64,000 bases of DNA, taken from positions 1 through 64,000 of the forward strand of contig JAAEAF010002550.1 in the NCBI GenBank assembly GCA_011037195.1, read 5' to 3'. The DNA comes from Triatoma infestans. Its lineage: Eukaryota > Arthropoda > Insecta > Hemiptera > Reduviidae. Both the position numbers and the translations under genes were made by a program. The notes under the pieces were generated by a model. It ran no database searches. It was not told where the DNA came from and saw only the letters and a program-made list of their open reading frames with translations. Below are positions 23,157 to 33,892 of the stretch, piece after piece. Positions within the stretch are counted from its first letter, which is position 1. Each line of letters begins with the position of its first letter.

Positions 23157-23162
23157 TTTATT
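23157..23162 (-). other. Poly(A) signal AATAAA of family 2 gene C
   Basis: Conserved with 6446-6451 and 16184-16189. It lies about 250 nt after the stop because of extra sequence at 23274-23400. Confidence 0.5.
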
Positions 23163-23413
23163 TACAGGTAATGTTACAATTGTTAACAACATAAGAAAAT
23201 CAATAATATTGTGCTTACAAATTCAATTATGGGACATGACAGTCCTATAATACACCTTTGTTTAAATTTTGATATAACAAATGATTCATTTTTATATGGA
23301 TATAAAAATTCATTAATATATTATTATATTCATTAATATCTTTATTTCTAACATTTTTTTTAGGCCATATGAAGAAGAAACCGAACAGAATTGCTTTATG
23401 GAAGATGAATGGT

Positions 23414-23761
23414 TTAATAGTTACGATGATGCCCGTGGCTACTGCCAAGGCCACTGCCACGGTTTCCGCCAAAGCCACCGCTATGGCCATGACTACCGCC
23501 AAAGCCACCGCTATGGCCATGACTTCCGCCAAAGCCACCGCTATGGCCATGACTTCCGCCAAAGCCACCCCCATGGCTGCCATGACTTCCACCAAGTCCA
23601 CCACCATGACTACTGCCAAGTCCACCGCCAGTAACTCTACTGCCGCCAAATCCTCCGCCAGTACCACCTAGATGACCGCCACTTCCATAACCCTGTCTAT
23701 CTGGCATTGCAATGGCCAATACCAGTCCAACAATAAAGATCAACCAAGCTAATAACTTCAT
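23414..23761 (-). CDS. Glycine/histidine-rich secreted peptide, family 2 gene C (putative antimicrobial peptide)
   Basis: 115 residues, the longest of the family. Signal peptide MKLLAWLIFIVGLVLAIA, then MPDRQGYGSGG, FGGSRVTGG, SSHGGGLGGSHG, three near-perfect copies of a 10-residue unit GGFGGSHGHS (30-bp units, about 23470-23560), and a basic end HGHHRNY. No cysteine. The Gly/His composition suggests a metal-binding or membrane-active AMP; a structural secreted protein is the alternative. The start ATG at 23761 follows a splice acceptor. The opposite strand is also open through this region (23398-23634). Relative to A and B the His repeats have expanded. The κB-like site of A and B is replaced by a run of G. 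Confidence 0.7.
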   Translation of the reverse strand: MKLLAWLIFIVGLVLAIAMPDRQGYGSGGHLGGTGGGFGGSRVTGGGLGSSHGGGLGGSHGSHGGGFGGSHGHSGGFGGSHGHSGGFGGSHGHSGGFGGNRGSGLGSSHGHHRNY

Positions 23762-23768
23762 TCTGAGT

Positions 23769-23848
23769 CTGTAAAAAAAAAAAAAAATTAAACAAATATA
23801 AAAATAAATCCCAAATTTTTGGGATAAAATAATGTCACCTAATTATAC
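23769..23848 (-). other. Putative 5'UTR intron of family 2 gene C
   Basis: Donor GTATAAT at 23848 and a T-rich tract with CAG ending at 23769 on the minus strand, homologous to the intron proposed for gene A. Confidence 0.5.
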
Positions 23849-26035
23849 AAAGTATAAAAGATAATTTTCTTCATTCCACATACAGTAGCGTCACGTTTAT
23901 CTTAAGCATATTCACTACTCCCCCCCCCCAGGCAAGGGTACTCAAGTTACAACGTACATTCTTACGAAGAAATAATTCTTTTCTTTTTGTTGACAGAGCA
24001 AACAGCCATTACTGATGACAAGGCCAATGACAAATACTGTCACTTCTTTCAGTCGCCCTTCAATATAAACGTGAAGTATCGCAATAGGAGGTGTAGGTTC
24101 CTAAATTGTTCTCCGATTGTCACGATAATAGTTTCAATGATTTTTTTTTAATTTTTTTAAATTTGGAATGCTAACTGCAGCACTTTAATCCTATTAATTT
24201 CATTTTAAACTGTTTTGGAAATAAGGATTGGGGGGGATCTAGGCTATTAATACAAGGTTGCTGAGTATTGAAAGAGCGCTGCCTAATTGTCTTAATGTAG
24301 GTTCATTCATATAGTCATATTCTCTAATAGAACCAACGAATATAATTTATATTTACGTACTTGTAAAAAACCTAACGCCAATGGCGCAACAGCCCATGAA
24401 GGGTCAAGTACGTATTATTATTGCGGGAGCATTTGGTAAGCACATCGTGGTACCATGTTCTTTGCACCTCCCAAATTTTACAAGATAGATTGATTTTATA
24501 ATTTATCACTTTAATTAATACAATTAAATTTTATTCTCCTCTGTATACTATTTAGAAATAATCAGCATTGAAAAACCAAGAGCGGAATGTTGAATCGCCG
24601 ACATATCTAAAGTTTTTTAATAATGGAAACTCAACCAATCAACTTACAGTATCCTTTAATAACGATCTACAAAGTTGATTTTCTTTTCTAATGATTTGAC
24701 ATTAGTATCTTAACAAAATAATTAGGGAGAAGTTTTATTGTTAAGCTTTGCTCTAGAAGAGTTTGTATCATTGAAGACGCTGAGTTCTTGCGTCTTCACC
24801 TCTAAATTGATACTAGAAAGTTCTAGAAGGGTGAAAAAGCTTACTTCTTGGAAGTATGTAATTGGGTAACTGGGTACCCGAAGACATATGGATTCCCATA
24901 GAGATTCCTTAGATGCCTTCTCTCAAATTTATTGGTCCAAGCGTGCTTTTGAAGTTTTCTGGCGATCCGGACGGGACTAATAGAGAAATATGGTAATATC
25001 TTTCACGGTTCTTCCTTATATATCCGATTGAACTCCTTAGTGTGAATTATGGTTTTAGAGGACATTTCTGCGTAATAGTGCTCAACCCAATTTCTTATTG
25101 TAGGGTTCGTGAAACTATGAAAGAAACACCATCATAACAGATTGCTTAGGTAGTGTGGAAATTTCCTGACACATTTGAACTCTTGGTTGGAATAGGGTAG
25201 CAAAAGACAGTTTGTCTTAAATGAATCAAGTACGGGTTTGGACTGTTGTTGAAAACATGGGTTTTATGTTGTTTGTTCTTCGGGATAGCTATAGGAGATC
25301 AGAGATTTCTTCAGCTTTACACTAAAGTTCATAAATTTTAGAACAATTATACACTGTGTGGACAGGTCTGCAGGGTAGGAAGCATTAAAAATGCTGAATA
25401 GCAAGCTGAAAATCCAGCAGACACATTCAGGACATGTCAGCGCAGTCAATGACCACTAAATGAACCAGGTTACCATGGAAAAGATCTCTGGCAACTATAT
25501 GTATTATGAAAATCCCAAACAGACAGATAAAATACCGAAAGCGACATCATTCAATAAAATAATTTAATAATTATTTAATAGGAACATAATTAAAATAATC
25601 AAATATGGATACGTACCGAATTAAATGTGCTATAACAGGTCCAACAGTACTGGGTGTCCAACAGTGGCCACCCTACTTATATTCAAATTATTCCTTGATA
25701 TGAAATAAATCAATCATAATGTTATGACCTTTACTATCATATTATCCCAGATTTCTGTTATTATTTGTTTCGTCTTCTCAATGTTTACTTATATTTGTTT
25801 TATAATAACCAAAAAAAATGTTTTATATCTTACAATAATCTAAGGGGTCAATTTTAATCTTAAAATATATATAAATTATATCTGTAAAAACTTGTTAAAA
25901 AAAAAAAATTGATATAAATTTAAAAATGAATTCTTATTTAATTTAATTTATTATTTGGGTTAAAAAATACGAAACCTCTTTTTAACCTTGGAATTATATC
26001 ATATTAAATAAACTACAAAACAATGATAACAGGGA

Positions 26036-26200
26036 AGGTATTAGCTCAATGATAACGTGCTGGACTCGCACGCAGAGGTTTAAGGCTATCGTGGACTCCT
26101 TTAGTTTTGCTCTTCCTAAAAGCAATTGCAGCTCAATATCCGATGATGGACAGTATTGTCTGTGTTGCAGTGTGGTCAGAAGGCTCCATGAGCCATTTTT
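26036..26200 (+). repeat. SINE-like element (copy in unit C)
   Basis: Parallel to 18270-18475: ATTAGCTCAATGATAACG head, CGATGATGGACAGTATTGTC body, and an A/T-rich tail. Confidence 0.6.
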
Positions 26201-26825
26201 AAAAAATTTAAAAAATTAAAAATAGAAATATTTATAAATTGAATTAATGATTTATTCGTAAAATATTAAAATTACTTTTATTTAGTATAACATCATCACT
26301 TGAAAAGACGGTGCTTGAATGGAAAAGCACCGTAACGGTTGGACAAGAAAAGAAAGCATTTTTATGTCAGCAAATACAATCCGCTCTGTGTTTCACTGTT
26401 TATCTGCTAATTCTCTTAATTATTGTATTCACCTTTATCAATCAATAATTTTTATCTCGCAGTTTTTTTTACTTTCTCTTACTTTTGTAAGTATTAATTT
26501 CACAATGTGAATTTCAAAATGAAAAATCGCTGATAAGTCGAACTTGATATTTCGATAAATTAACCACTACTGACTATAAGAGTTTTGTCAAATCCATCAC
26601 CTCGGTTGGGCGATTTTACTAAACAGTCAATCGTGATTTTCTAGAAAATGACTTCAACGTTTTTCTCTAAATTACACATACATTTATACAATTTTTATTG
26701 GACAATTTTTCCATTAAAGTTGCTATTTGTAAGATTCTTAAGACTTGACACATTTCGTGGCAATGTTAAACATTCCATTAATGTACGACTTTAATAAATT
26801 GTAATGTTACAAGATATTTTATAAC

Positions 26826-27284
26826 ATTATGTTTAATTAAGAAACATGGCTAGAATTCCAAATTTGAAGCAGATTGTCCAGCCCTAAATGCAGCTTTACA
26901 ATGAGTAGATTTCCGAGTTTTTTGGGGGGGGGAATAATTTGGAAGATGGAGCCAATCAATTTTCTTTAAACTTGGATTACGTACTGCTGGAGCAATAAAT
27001 CTGTCAAATTTTACTTGTAATGTTTTTCTGAATTATTAATTATATGCAAGGTCTGTAAGGATCTATTAGTTGAGTTTTAATAGCCGTTACAAGCAGTGAT
27101 AATGATTGACAGAAATCAAACAAATGTAATTCTGGTAGCCAAATACAAATTCCATCAACTTCATTTCTATGCCTTTATATAAATATGCCAATTAATTGTA
27201 ACAATTGCTAAAACAGAAAGTCGTGTGAGTGTTATTTGTATCTGATTCTATTTTTAACAATTTATTATTCAGGTGGTATGCAGA
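26826..27284. other. No gene recognised
   Basis: AT-rich, with fragments resembling the hairpin repeat (GAAAGTCGTGTGAGTGTTAT near 27218). No coding frame of note. Confidence 0.5.
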
Positions 27285-27289
27285 TGAAA

Positions 27290-27425
27290 TTAAATTGAAC
27301 CGCTCAAAAGGGAAATTTAGAACAAAATGGAGAATTTATATGTACAAAGAGATATATACAGTAGAGGCTCTATTGTTTTATTGGATGGATATACTTGGAG
27401 GATAGAGAGCACCACATAGGGCTAC
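27290..27425 (+). pseudogene. Duplicate of the 11766 coding-like segment
   Basis: Reads RGSIVLLDGYTW after a GAGATATATACAGTAGAGG stretch that parallels 11836-11860. It is cut at about 27425, where the BEL/Pao remnant begins. See the entry at 11766. Confidence 0.35.
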
Positions 27426-29022
27426 CCACAAGAAGATTTAACGAATCATTTTGATTCAGAAATTCAAGAAAAACAAGAGCAAGGAAGGGGTGAATTTGAA
27501 GACAAATTTTATACATTAAAATCAGTTTTATTAAATATAATAAACAGGGAATCAATTAAAAGGTCGAACGATCATTTGGTTGAAAATTTACAATCGATTC
27601 CAAACTAAATTACCAGAGATTAACATTCAAAAATTTGATGGATCGTATCTTAATTGGGTCACTTTTATGAAACATATAAAGGCTATGATACATGATGTTA
27701 AAGGTCTAAATCCAGTTCAGAAGTTTGGTTATTTATTTGGCTATTTAGAAGGAGAGGCTGCAGATCTCTAAGTTCAATAGAACTTAGTACAGAAAATTAT
27801 GAAGTAGCGAGGAAATTACTATGTGATTCATATAAAAATAATAAACTTATTATACAGTCATATGTAACATCTTTATTTAACTACCATAAAATAGATAAAT
27901 CAGCACAAATATTACTCTATCTCAGAAATACATTTAATAAACATTTAAAGGCTGTAAGATCCTTGGATCAGGCAACAGAATATTGGGTTACACTGCTAAT
28001 CCATCTAATCACTAGTAAATTTGATAATTTGACGTTACAAGTTTGGGAACAGGCTTCAAAACAGCCTCCAAATTATAAAGATTTGGAACAGTTTTAGAAA
28101 ATAGATGCATATAGCTGGAATCATATGAAATTAAAGGAGCTACCGCAAAATCTAATGATATCGTATTTTCAAAGCTACAAAAGGATAATTTTACAAAATT
28201 TAAGGAAAATAAGAGATATCTGGTTACAATTAATGACAAATTGTGCCATAATGTGAAAATCTAAAACTTGTAGTTCATAATTGTAGCTTATTTTTGTCTA
28301 AGTCTTTAGAAGATAGGCGTAATCTTATAAAAATATTAAATGTTGATGGAACTGTTTATCACAGGGTCATGCAGTAAAGGACTATAAAACATCACTTGTA
28401 AAAAATGCTCAGGGTGGTTATAATTATTGTAATGTAACAATTCACCGGAGGGTTAGGCAGAAGCAGCTTCACAGCCTAGAAATTTTCAAATCACCTTGGA
28501 CAACTCATTTATTAACAACATTACTAATACCAATGATGGAACAAGCCTTGGTTCCGCTATCACTACTACGTAATGGCAAATGAAGGAATTAAATGGTATT
28601 TTATACCACCAGGATCACCCCACTTTGGTGGACTATGGGAATCAGCTGTGAAGGCAGTTAGTTCCACCTAAAAGAGTGATGGGAAATATGGTGCTGACCT
28701 TCGAAGAGCTTAGCACATTACTGGCATAGATCGAAGCATGTTTAAACTTCGACCTCATACACAACTATCCTTAGATCGGTCAGAAATTTCATTCTTTACA
28801 TCAGGTCATTTCATCATTGGTTCTTCTCTACTCTTACCTCCTGAACCTAATTTGTCCTGTACTCCAGAACCACATCTAAAAAGGTGGCAGTTTCATCAAA
28901 AGAGTAAAAGTGGTCGCTGGAATAACTATCAGGCCTACCGGCCGGAAATACCAGGATCCTACAAAATCAATTGCCAGTAGGAACGCAGGTACTCATTAAG
29001 GAAGACAATACTCCACAGTTGT
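27425..29022 (+). mobile_element. BEL/Pao LTR retrotransposon remnant (gag joined to integrase end)
   Basis: Gag part: HFDSEIQEKQEQGRGEFEDK, then after a frameshift LPEINIQKFDGSYLNWVTF and GYLEGEAADL (27580-27771), the pattern of the DUF1759 gag domain of Pao elements. A zinc-knuckle remnant NCLSQGHAVKDYK follows near 28360. After a large deletion that removes protease, RT and RNase H, the integrase C-terminal region appears: YFIPPGSPHFGGLWESAVKA (28591-28650), then GHFIIGSSLLLPPEP and RWQFHQKS (28738-28980). Many stops and frameshifts. The right end is cut by the RT fragment at 29025. No LTR seen. Confidence 0.8.
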
Positions 29023-29024
29023 AG

Positions 29025-29754
29025 TGAGGACTGCTCGGGCAATTAGGCTACATCCAGGCATTGATGGAACATTCTTCCGATTAAAGTTGCAATCAATTAT
29101 AACTCCAAAGTATTTGAGTTCTTTTACTAATTCCAACTTTTCATTATTAAGGAAAATACTAAATTTCGGTTTATGTCTTTTCATGCATCGGTTTCCCAGG
29201 CATTCTAATTGTAAAGCTGCCTATTTTGACCCAATATGTTGAAATCATCTGCAAATGCTAAGCATGTAGTATCCTGGGGAAAATCTAGTTTTAGCAGCTA
29301 GTTTTAAAAGCTAATTTTAGCATCTAGATTAAAATCTAGTTTTGGAGGTTCCAAAACCCAGGTCCTCAACAAGAACCCTGCGGGGAACCATTGGATACTT
29401 TTTTACTGATAGTGAAGTTTTTTATCTTGATGAAAGCTAGTCTGTTTGAAAAATAGCTTCTTGTGGGATTATACAAATTACTGGGACACCAAAAATCTTT
29501 TAGTGCTGTCAGAATTGCCAACCACCATGCAGCATCAAATAGCCCTTTTAAATCGATGCATATAAGTAAAACATCAAATTTCATTTCAAGGCAGCTATCC
29601 GCCAAACGTTTTACTTCCATTATGGCAGCTACAGTGCTCCTTTGAGAAGTGACGCCACACTGTCCATTGTTTAATAACTTATTACTGTTCAGATAATGCA
29701 TGATTCTACTTATCATTACTTTTTCCAACAATTTGTCACTAACTGGCAGCAGAC

Positions 29755-29756
<2 letters not shown>
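29025..29756 (-). mobile_element. R1-clade-like reverse transcriptase fragment, copy F3
   Basis: The most complete of three. The minus strand reads LLPVSDKLLEKVMISRIMHY, LNSNKLLNNGQCGVTSQRST, VDxx-type helix VKRLADSCLEM, ICIDLKGLFDAAWW (first Asp) and a GSPQGSC block (29366-29884). After a deletion of the F/YADD part comes KELKYFGVIIDCNFNRKN (29024-29184). It lacks the 115-bp internal duplication of F1 and F2. The frame at 29366-29884 runs through the (GT)n tract, which is not part of the gene. Confidence 0.8.
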
Positions 29757-29809
<53 letters not shown>

Positions 29810-30640
29810 ATATGACCGAGAAAGTTCAAACTTGATATTCCGTTTAGATATAACCATGAGATCTGACAGTACGTTATCTGTCAAAATTCTTCAACCGGAA
29901 GTACTACTTTACTAGTCGGTTTTATTACTTTTTTCAAATTTTCTCAAAAATGGTTCCAATGATTTCTGCAAACATGATATGCCAGCTACCCATACGCAGA
30001 GCTATAACTGTTATTTGAAACATTTCTCCGGTAAAATTCTTAAAGTGCACTTTTGAGGGAGAGGTGGGGTTAGGTTATCCTCTAAAATGCTGCTTCTGTT
30101 TATTATACAATTCTATTATCTGTATAATCTTAATTAGAAATAAATGGTTGTTGAAATTCCGAGGTTTTTAAAAATCGGATGACCGGAAGTGCATTTACTT
30201 TACCAATTAACTAAATGATTTTTTTTTACTTTTTCACGATTTTGTCAAACATGGCTCAGACGATTTTCTTGAAACTTTCTACGTAAACAACGAGTACAAT
30301 CATCACCTTTATTCAAAACATTTCTCTGAGATATTTCATTTAAGGGCACTTTTAGTGCAGGGATGAGGTTATGTTTTGTAACAAAGTGCTATCATAGTTA
30401 ATTATACAATTCTACCATCCAAACAAAAGTAATTTGAAATAAATAGATGGCCAAAATTCCGGATTTCAAGAAAAATTAGTAAACCGAAAGTTCGCTTTTA
30501 CTGAGCAGTTTTTTCAGTTTTCGACGAACTCCCGACGAATTTCATTAAATATGGACACTAACTATAAAACTGGTCAATTACAATTTTGAAAACTGGAATA
30601 AGAGAAAGTTGTGTGAGTGTTTCACACCATATTTTTTTTT
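29757..30640 (+). repeat. Hairpin repeat (HR) family, copy 4
   Basis: Starts with a perfect (TG)n run of about 43 bp (29757-29799). The same order of blocks as copies 2 and 3 follows, ending GTAAGAGAAAGTTGTG / GTGTGAGTGTTTCACAC near 30625. The junction with the RT fragment is the same as in copies 2 and 3. Confidence 0.8.
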
Positions 30641-30654
30641 TTTTTAGGACCCTT

Positions 30655-30775
30655 TACAGCACACTATCCGGTGATGGGCAGTGTTGTCTGTAACGAGAGA
30701 ACACCATCCGGAGGCCGGCAGTGCACTGAGAAGGCTCGGGCGCCAATGACCATAGAAGTTGGCGCACCTTAAATT
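30655..30775 (+). repeat. SINE body fragment (headless)
   Basis: CCGGTGATGGGCAGTGTTGT, AACGAGAGAACACC, GCAGTGC and AAGGCTCGGGCGCCAATGAC. Matches the body of 18270-18475 and is closest to 45560-45668. The tRNA-like head is absent. Confidence 0.6.
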
Positions 30776-31054
30776 AAAAAAAAAAACAATAAATCTGTCA
30801 CTCTGCACCCAGAGAAGAACTGTGAAAAAAAGAGTTGTACCGTTTGAGTTCGAAAATTGAGTGGTTAACTTAATGGAAATTTTTATTGTTTAAATAAAGT
30901 GTTTCGGTTCAAAGAAAATGTCAATGAGTTAGCATCTATTCTTTGCTAGGTCATTTATCTTAGTGATGTTTTAAGTACCAATACCAACATCAAATTTTTA
31001 TAAATATAATGTCTAAAAATCCACACACCGGCACAGGCAGACATATCACACAAA

Positions 31055-31930
31055 ATCTGGTGTAAAACACACAACTTATAATTATACAACTCAGTTCTCA
31101 AAATTATAATTGACAAATTTTATAGTTTGTGTACCAAATTTAATGAAATTCTTCGAAAACTGAAAAAAAACGTTCAGTAAAAGCGCACTTCCGGTTTACA
31201 ATTTTCTTGAAACTCAGAATTTTGGCCATTTATTTCTAATTAATTTTGTTTGGATGATAGAATTGTATAATCAAATATGAGAGCACTTTAGAGAATAATA
31301 TAAACCCATCCCTCCCCTAAAAGTGCATTTAAATGAATTTTACCAGACAAATGTTTCAAATAAAATTTATAGATCTTTGTATGTTTAGTTTATGTAAGAA
31401 AATTGTCGGAGCAATATTTGAGAAAATGGCGAAAAAGTGAAAAAAAATCATTTAGTAAAGTGGTAAAGTAAACGCACTTCCGGTTATCCGATTTTTTCGA
31501 ACTCGGAATTTCAACAACATATTACATTCTTATTAATATTATTTAGATGACAGAATTGTATAGTGAACCGAAATAGAACTTTAGATTGAAACCTAACCCA
31601 ATCCCTCCTTCAAAACTGCCTTTAAATGAATTTTTCCGGAGAAATGTTTCAAATAGAAGTTGTAGATCTTTGTATGTATAGTTCATATACCAAATTTCAA
31701 GAAAATCGTCGAGCCATTTTTGAGAAAATTGCAAAAAAGTAAAAAAATCAACTAGTAAAGTTGTACTTCCGGTTGAGGAATTTCGACAGATAACGTAGGG
31801 TCAGATCTCATGGTGATACCTAAACGGAATATTAAGTTTCAACTTTCTACGGTTTTTCGTTTTTGAGCTATGGTGTTCACATACATACACACACACGCAC
31901 AAAGAACATTTGCTAAAAACAACTTTTTTA
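31055..31930 (-). repeat. Hairpin repeat (HR) family, copy 5, minus strand
   Basis: The reverse complement follows the same block order: AATCTGGTGT...ACAC end near 31055, ACTTCCGGTT blocks near 31190, 31478 and 31765, GAGCTATGGTGTTCACATAC near 31866, and CA-rich simple sequence at 31883-31900. Confidence 0.75.
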
Positions 31931-32462
31931 ACTCCGGTTAAGATCGGGTAAGTTCGTTCGTATGATCGTAAGTAATGTTCATCGCGCAAGAATTCCCCAC
32001 GCTTTTTTAAAAAAGTTAATAAAAACATACACTTTTCTCTACTAACACAAAGAAATTTTTTATATATATATACTAAATTCTCCAGCGACTCCCAACTGTG
32101 AACTTCCAACTTCCTACTTTTTTATACTTCTCCTGATATACATGCAATTCGCTAAGTGTACAACTCATTGTACGAACATATTAAAGGAGCTCCTATACTG
32201 ATATATGTTCCTATTCTTTTATGTCTGATTCTCCGATTGTACTACTGATCTTTTTTATTATATAATACTTTATAGATCGGGCCAATATATACAATTTTAT
32301 TGTGACTTATTTCCTAACTAATATAAAAATGAAAATATTGTTTTAAAATTGAAATATGAAAGAAAATAAAATCAAATAAGAAAATTTTGCTACTTGTTTA
32401 TTTAATTTTTGATTTCAAATAGCTGGGGGTTCAGTCGCGCAATCGCGAATACCAGTAGCCGC
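31931..32462. other. No gene recognised
   Basis: AT-rich. A minus-strand frame (31801-32109) overlaps the hairpin repeat and has no recognisable similarity. Confidence 0.5.
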
Positions 32463-32465
32463 CGC

Positions 32466-32567
32466 TGTATCAGACAAATCAATGGTAAGTTTTGGTTCAT
32501 TATCACCGGCTGTGGTGAGGACAGCTAACATTACAACTAGGGCAACACTAAGAATGATGGCTCGCAT
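32466..32567 (-). pseudogene. Truncated family 1 antimicrobial peptide copy (psi1)
   Basis: The minus strand encodes the signal peptide MRAIILSVALVVMLAVLTTA and GDNEPKLTIDLSDT, then breaks off at 32466 into unrelated sequence. 34 of about 93 residues remain, with no internal stop. The 5' flank is kept only to about 32690 (GAATTGCACCTCTC), where a mariner-like sequence cuts off the TATA box. Closest to gene 1 by promoter sequence. Confidence 0.8.
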
Positions 32568-32696
32568 TGTGAGCATTGTAGCGGGTGATATAGTCTGGAT
32601 ATGTAATAAACTACACTAATAAGGCAAGACTATAGAACTGGATAAAGTGAAATAATATAAATTGAGAGGTGCAATTCCACTTTTGCCGGAATCGTT

Positions 32697-33345
32697 AAGC
32701 AGAATTGGATTATGTCTTCTCTAAGGGCTTCCGGAGTTGTTGGTTGCTTGCACAATATTTTTTTAGATATCCCCAAAGAAAGAAATCAAGAGGAGTTAAA
32801 TCTAGCGATCTGGAAGGCCAGCTTACCGGTCTCTTCTCCTGAACCAGCGGTCCGTTAATGTTTGGAACGGAATGGTTGGAGGCAAAAATAGTTGCCTCCA
32901 TAGATTATATAGGATAATAGATTTTAAGTTTTATCAGCATTTGAATTCACTTATTTATTCGAAATTAATAAGAAAATCCGCTTTTAATTTTGGTTTACGA
33001 AACAGAAAAATTGGAAAAAAAAAAGAAGAAAATTGAATCTTTATGGTTGAATATCTCGGCAACGATTTGAAATATTGAATTGAAATTAATGGCATTTTTC
33101 TGAATTTTTTTTAATAGTTTTCAATACAGTAGTAAAAAGTAGGGGGGGGGGTCGGTCAAAAGGTAATCGCCACTTTCAACCACCGATTTAAGGTGTAAGG
33201 CGGCAATAAAAATCAATAAACATACTCTTCATCGTAAAATAGAGCGAAAATACTCCAACAAACGTTATGTTCACTTTTTAGATATCTTGCTTCGTTTAAG
33301 AGTTATTTCAAAAGTGGCCCCGTTTAAATGGGGACACCCTGTATA
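32697..33345 (-). mobile_element. Mariner-like DNA transposon remnant
   Basis: The minus-strand frame 32710-32901 contains RSLDLTPLDFFLWGYLKK, the typical block around the last catalytic Asp of mariner-type (DDE/D) transposases, and VQEKRPVSWPSRS before it. To the right, 33100-33345 is non-coding and ends in GGGGACACCCTGTA, an end often seen in insect mariner-like elements. The N-terminal part of the transposase is missing. The last 235 bp recur at 34095-34328. Confidence 0.65.
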
Positions 33346-33892
33346 TGGGAGCTATTGCAATTTAGAGGTAATAAAGTTTTTTAATAGCAAGCTGACAGTA
33401 TTGATTAATGCTATATTTAATAGAGAAAATATTTCGAACAAAATTAGCATCGGGTATCTTATCAAATTTTAACAAAGGAGATTGAATGGCATGAACGAAT
33501 TATAGAGGAATTTGGGTCTCAAACTAAGTGACGCAAGTGCTCAGCTGGTTGATTAAGGAACCCATAGAGTATAAGCTTAAATGTGTCTGCCCACTATACC
33601 GTGCCATATTAGGACCGTATAGGAACGTGTCAGTCGCTCCGATCACTATCTATGCCCACTGTAACTGATCAACACTGTTCTATTCCCGTATACAACACGT
33701 ATGATAACCGTATCGTACCTGTTTGGTTCTCGTTCTATCAGTTGTTGTAAATTTTTCATTTTCATGTTTACGCAGACCACTAAAGAACTAAGATTTGTAA
33801 CATGACAGGAATAACAACGCGAAGCATGTGCGGTTATAACGGGAAGCCTCGCAACAACAACGTAGTGGGCCGTCCGCGTACACTGGTTTTTT
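33346..33892. other. No gene recognised; GC-richer block 33580-33890
   Basis: 33580-33890 is richer in GC with CpG (CTGCCCACTATACCGTGCC left, GTAGTGGGCCGTCCGCG right). The ends show a weak inverted resemblance (GCCCACTA / TAGTGGGC), so it may be a small TIR element. Not proven. Confidence 0.35.

Larger units (their letters stand above)
20049..26825. repeat. Segmental duplication unit C (about 6.8 kb)
   Basis: Tandem partner of unit B, same order and orientation. It starts with a single TTAGTGCACTATGTAACTTC unit in place of the 13-copy minisatellite. It carries an insert at about 20960-21570 that B lacks, and an empty LINE site at about 26668. It ends at TTACAAGATATTTTA (about 26810-26822), after which similarity stops. 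Confidence 0.85.

Noticed and set aside
23245..23667. 140-codon minus frame rich in Ala/Val overlapping family 2 gene C
   Set aside because: Frame-shifted shadow of the Gly/His repeat; no signal peptide at its start and not open in copy B.
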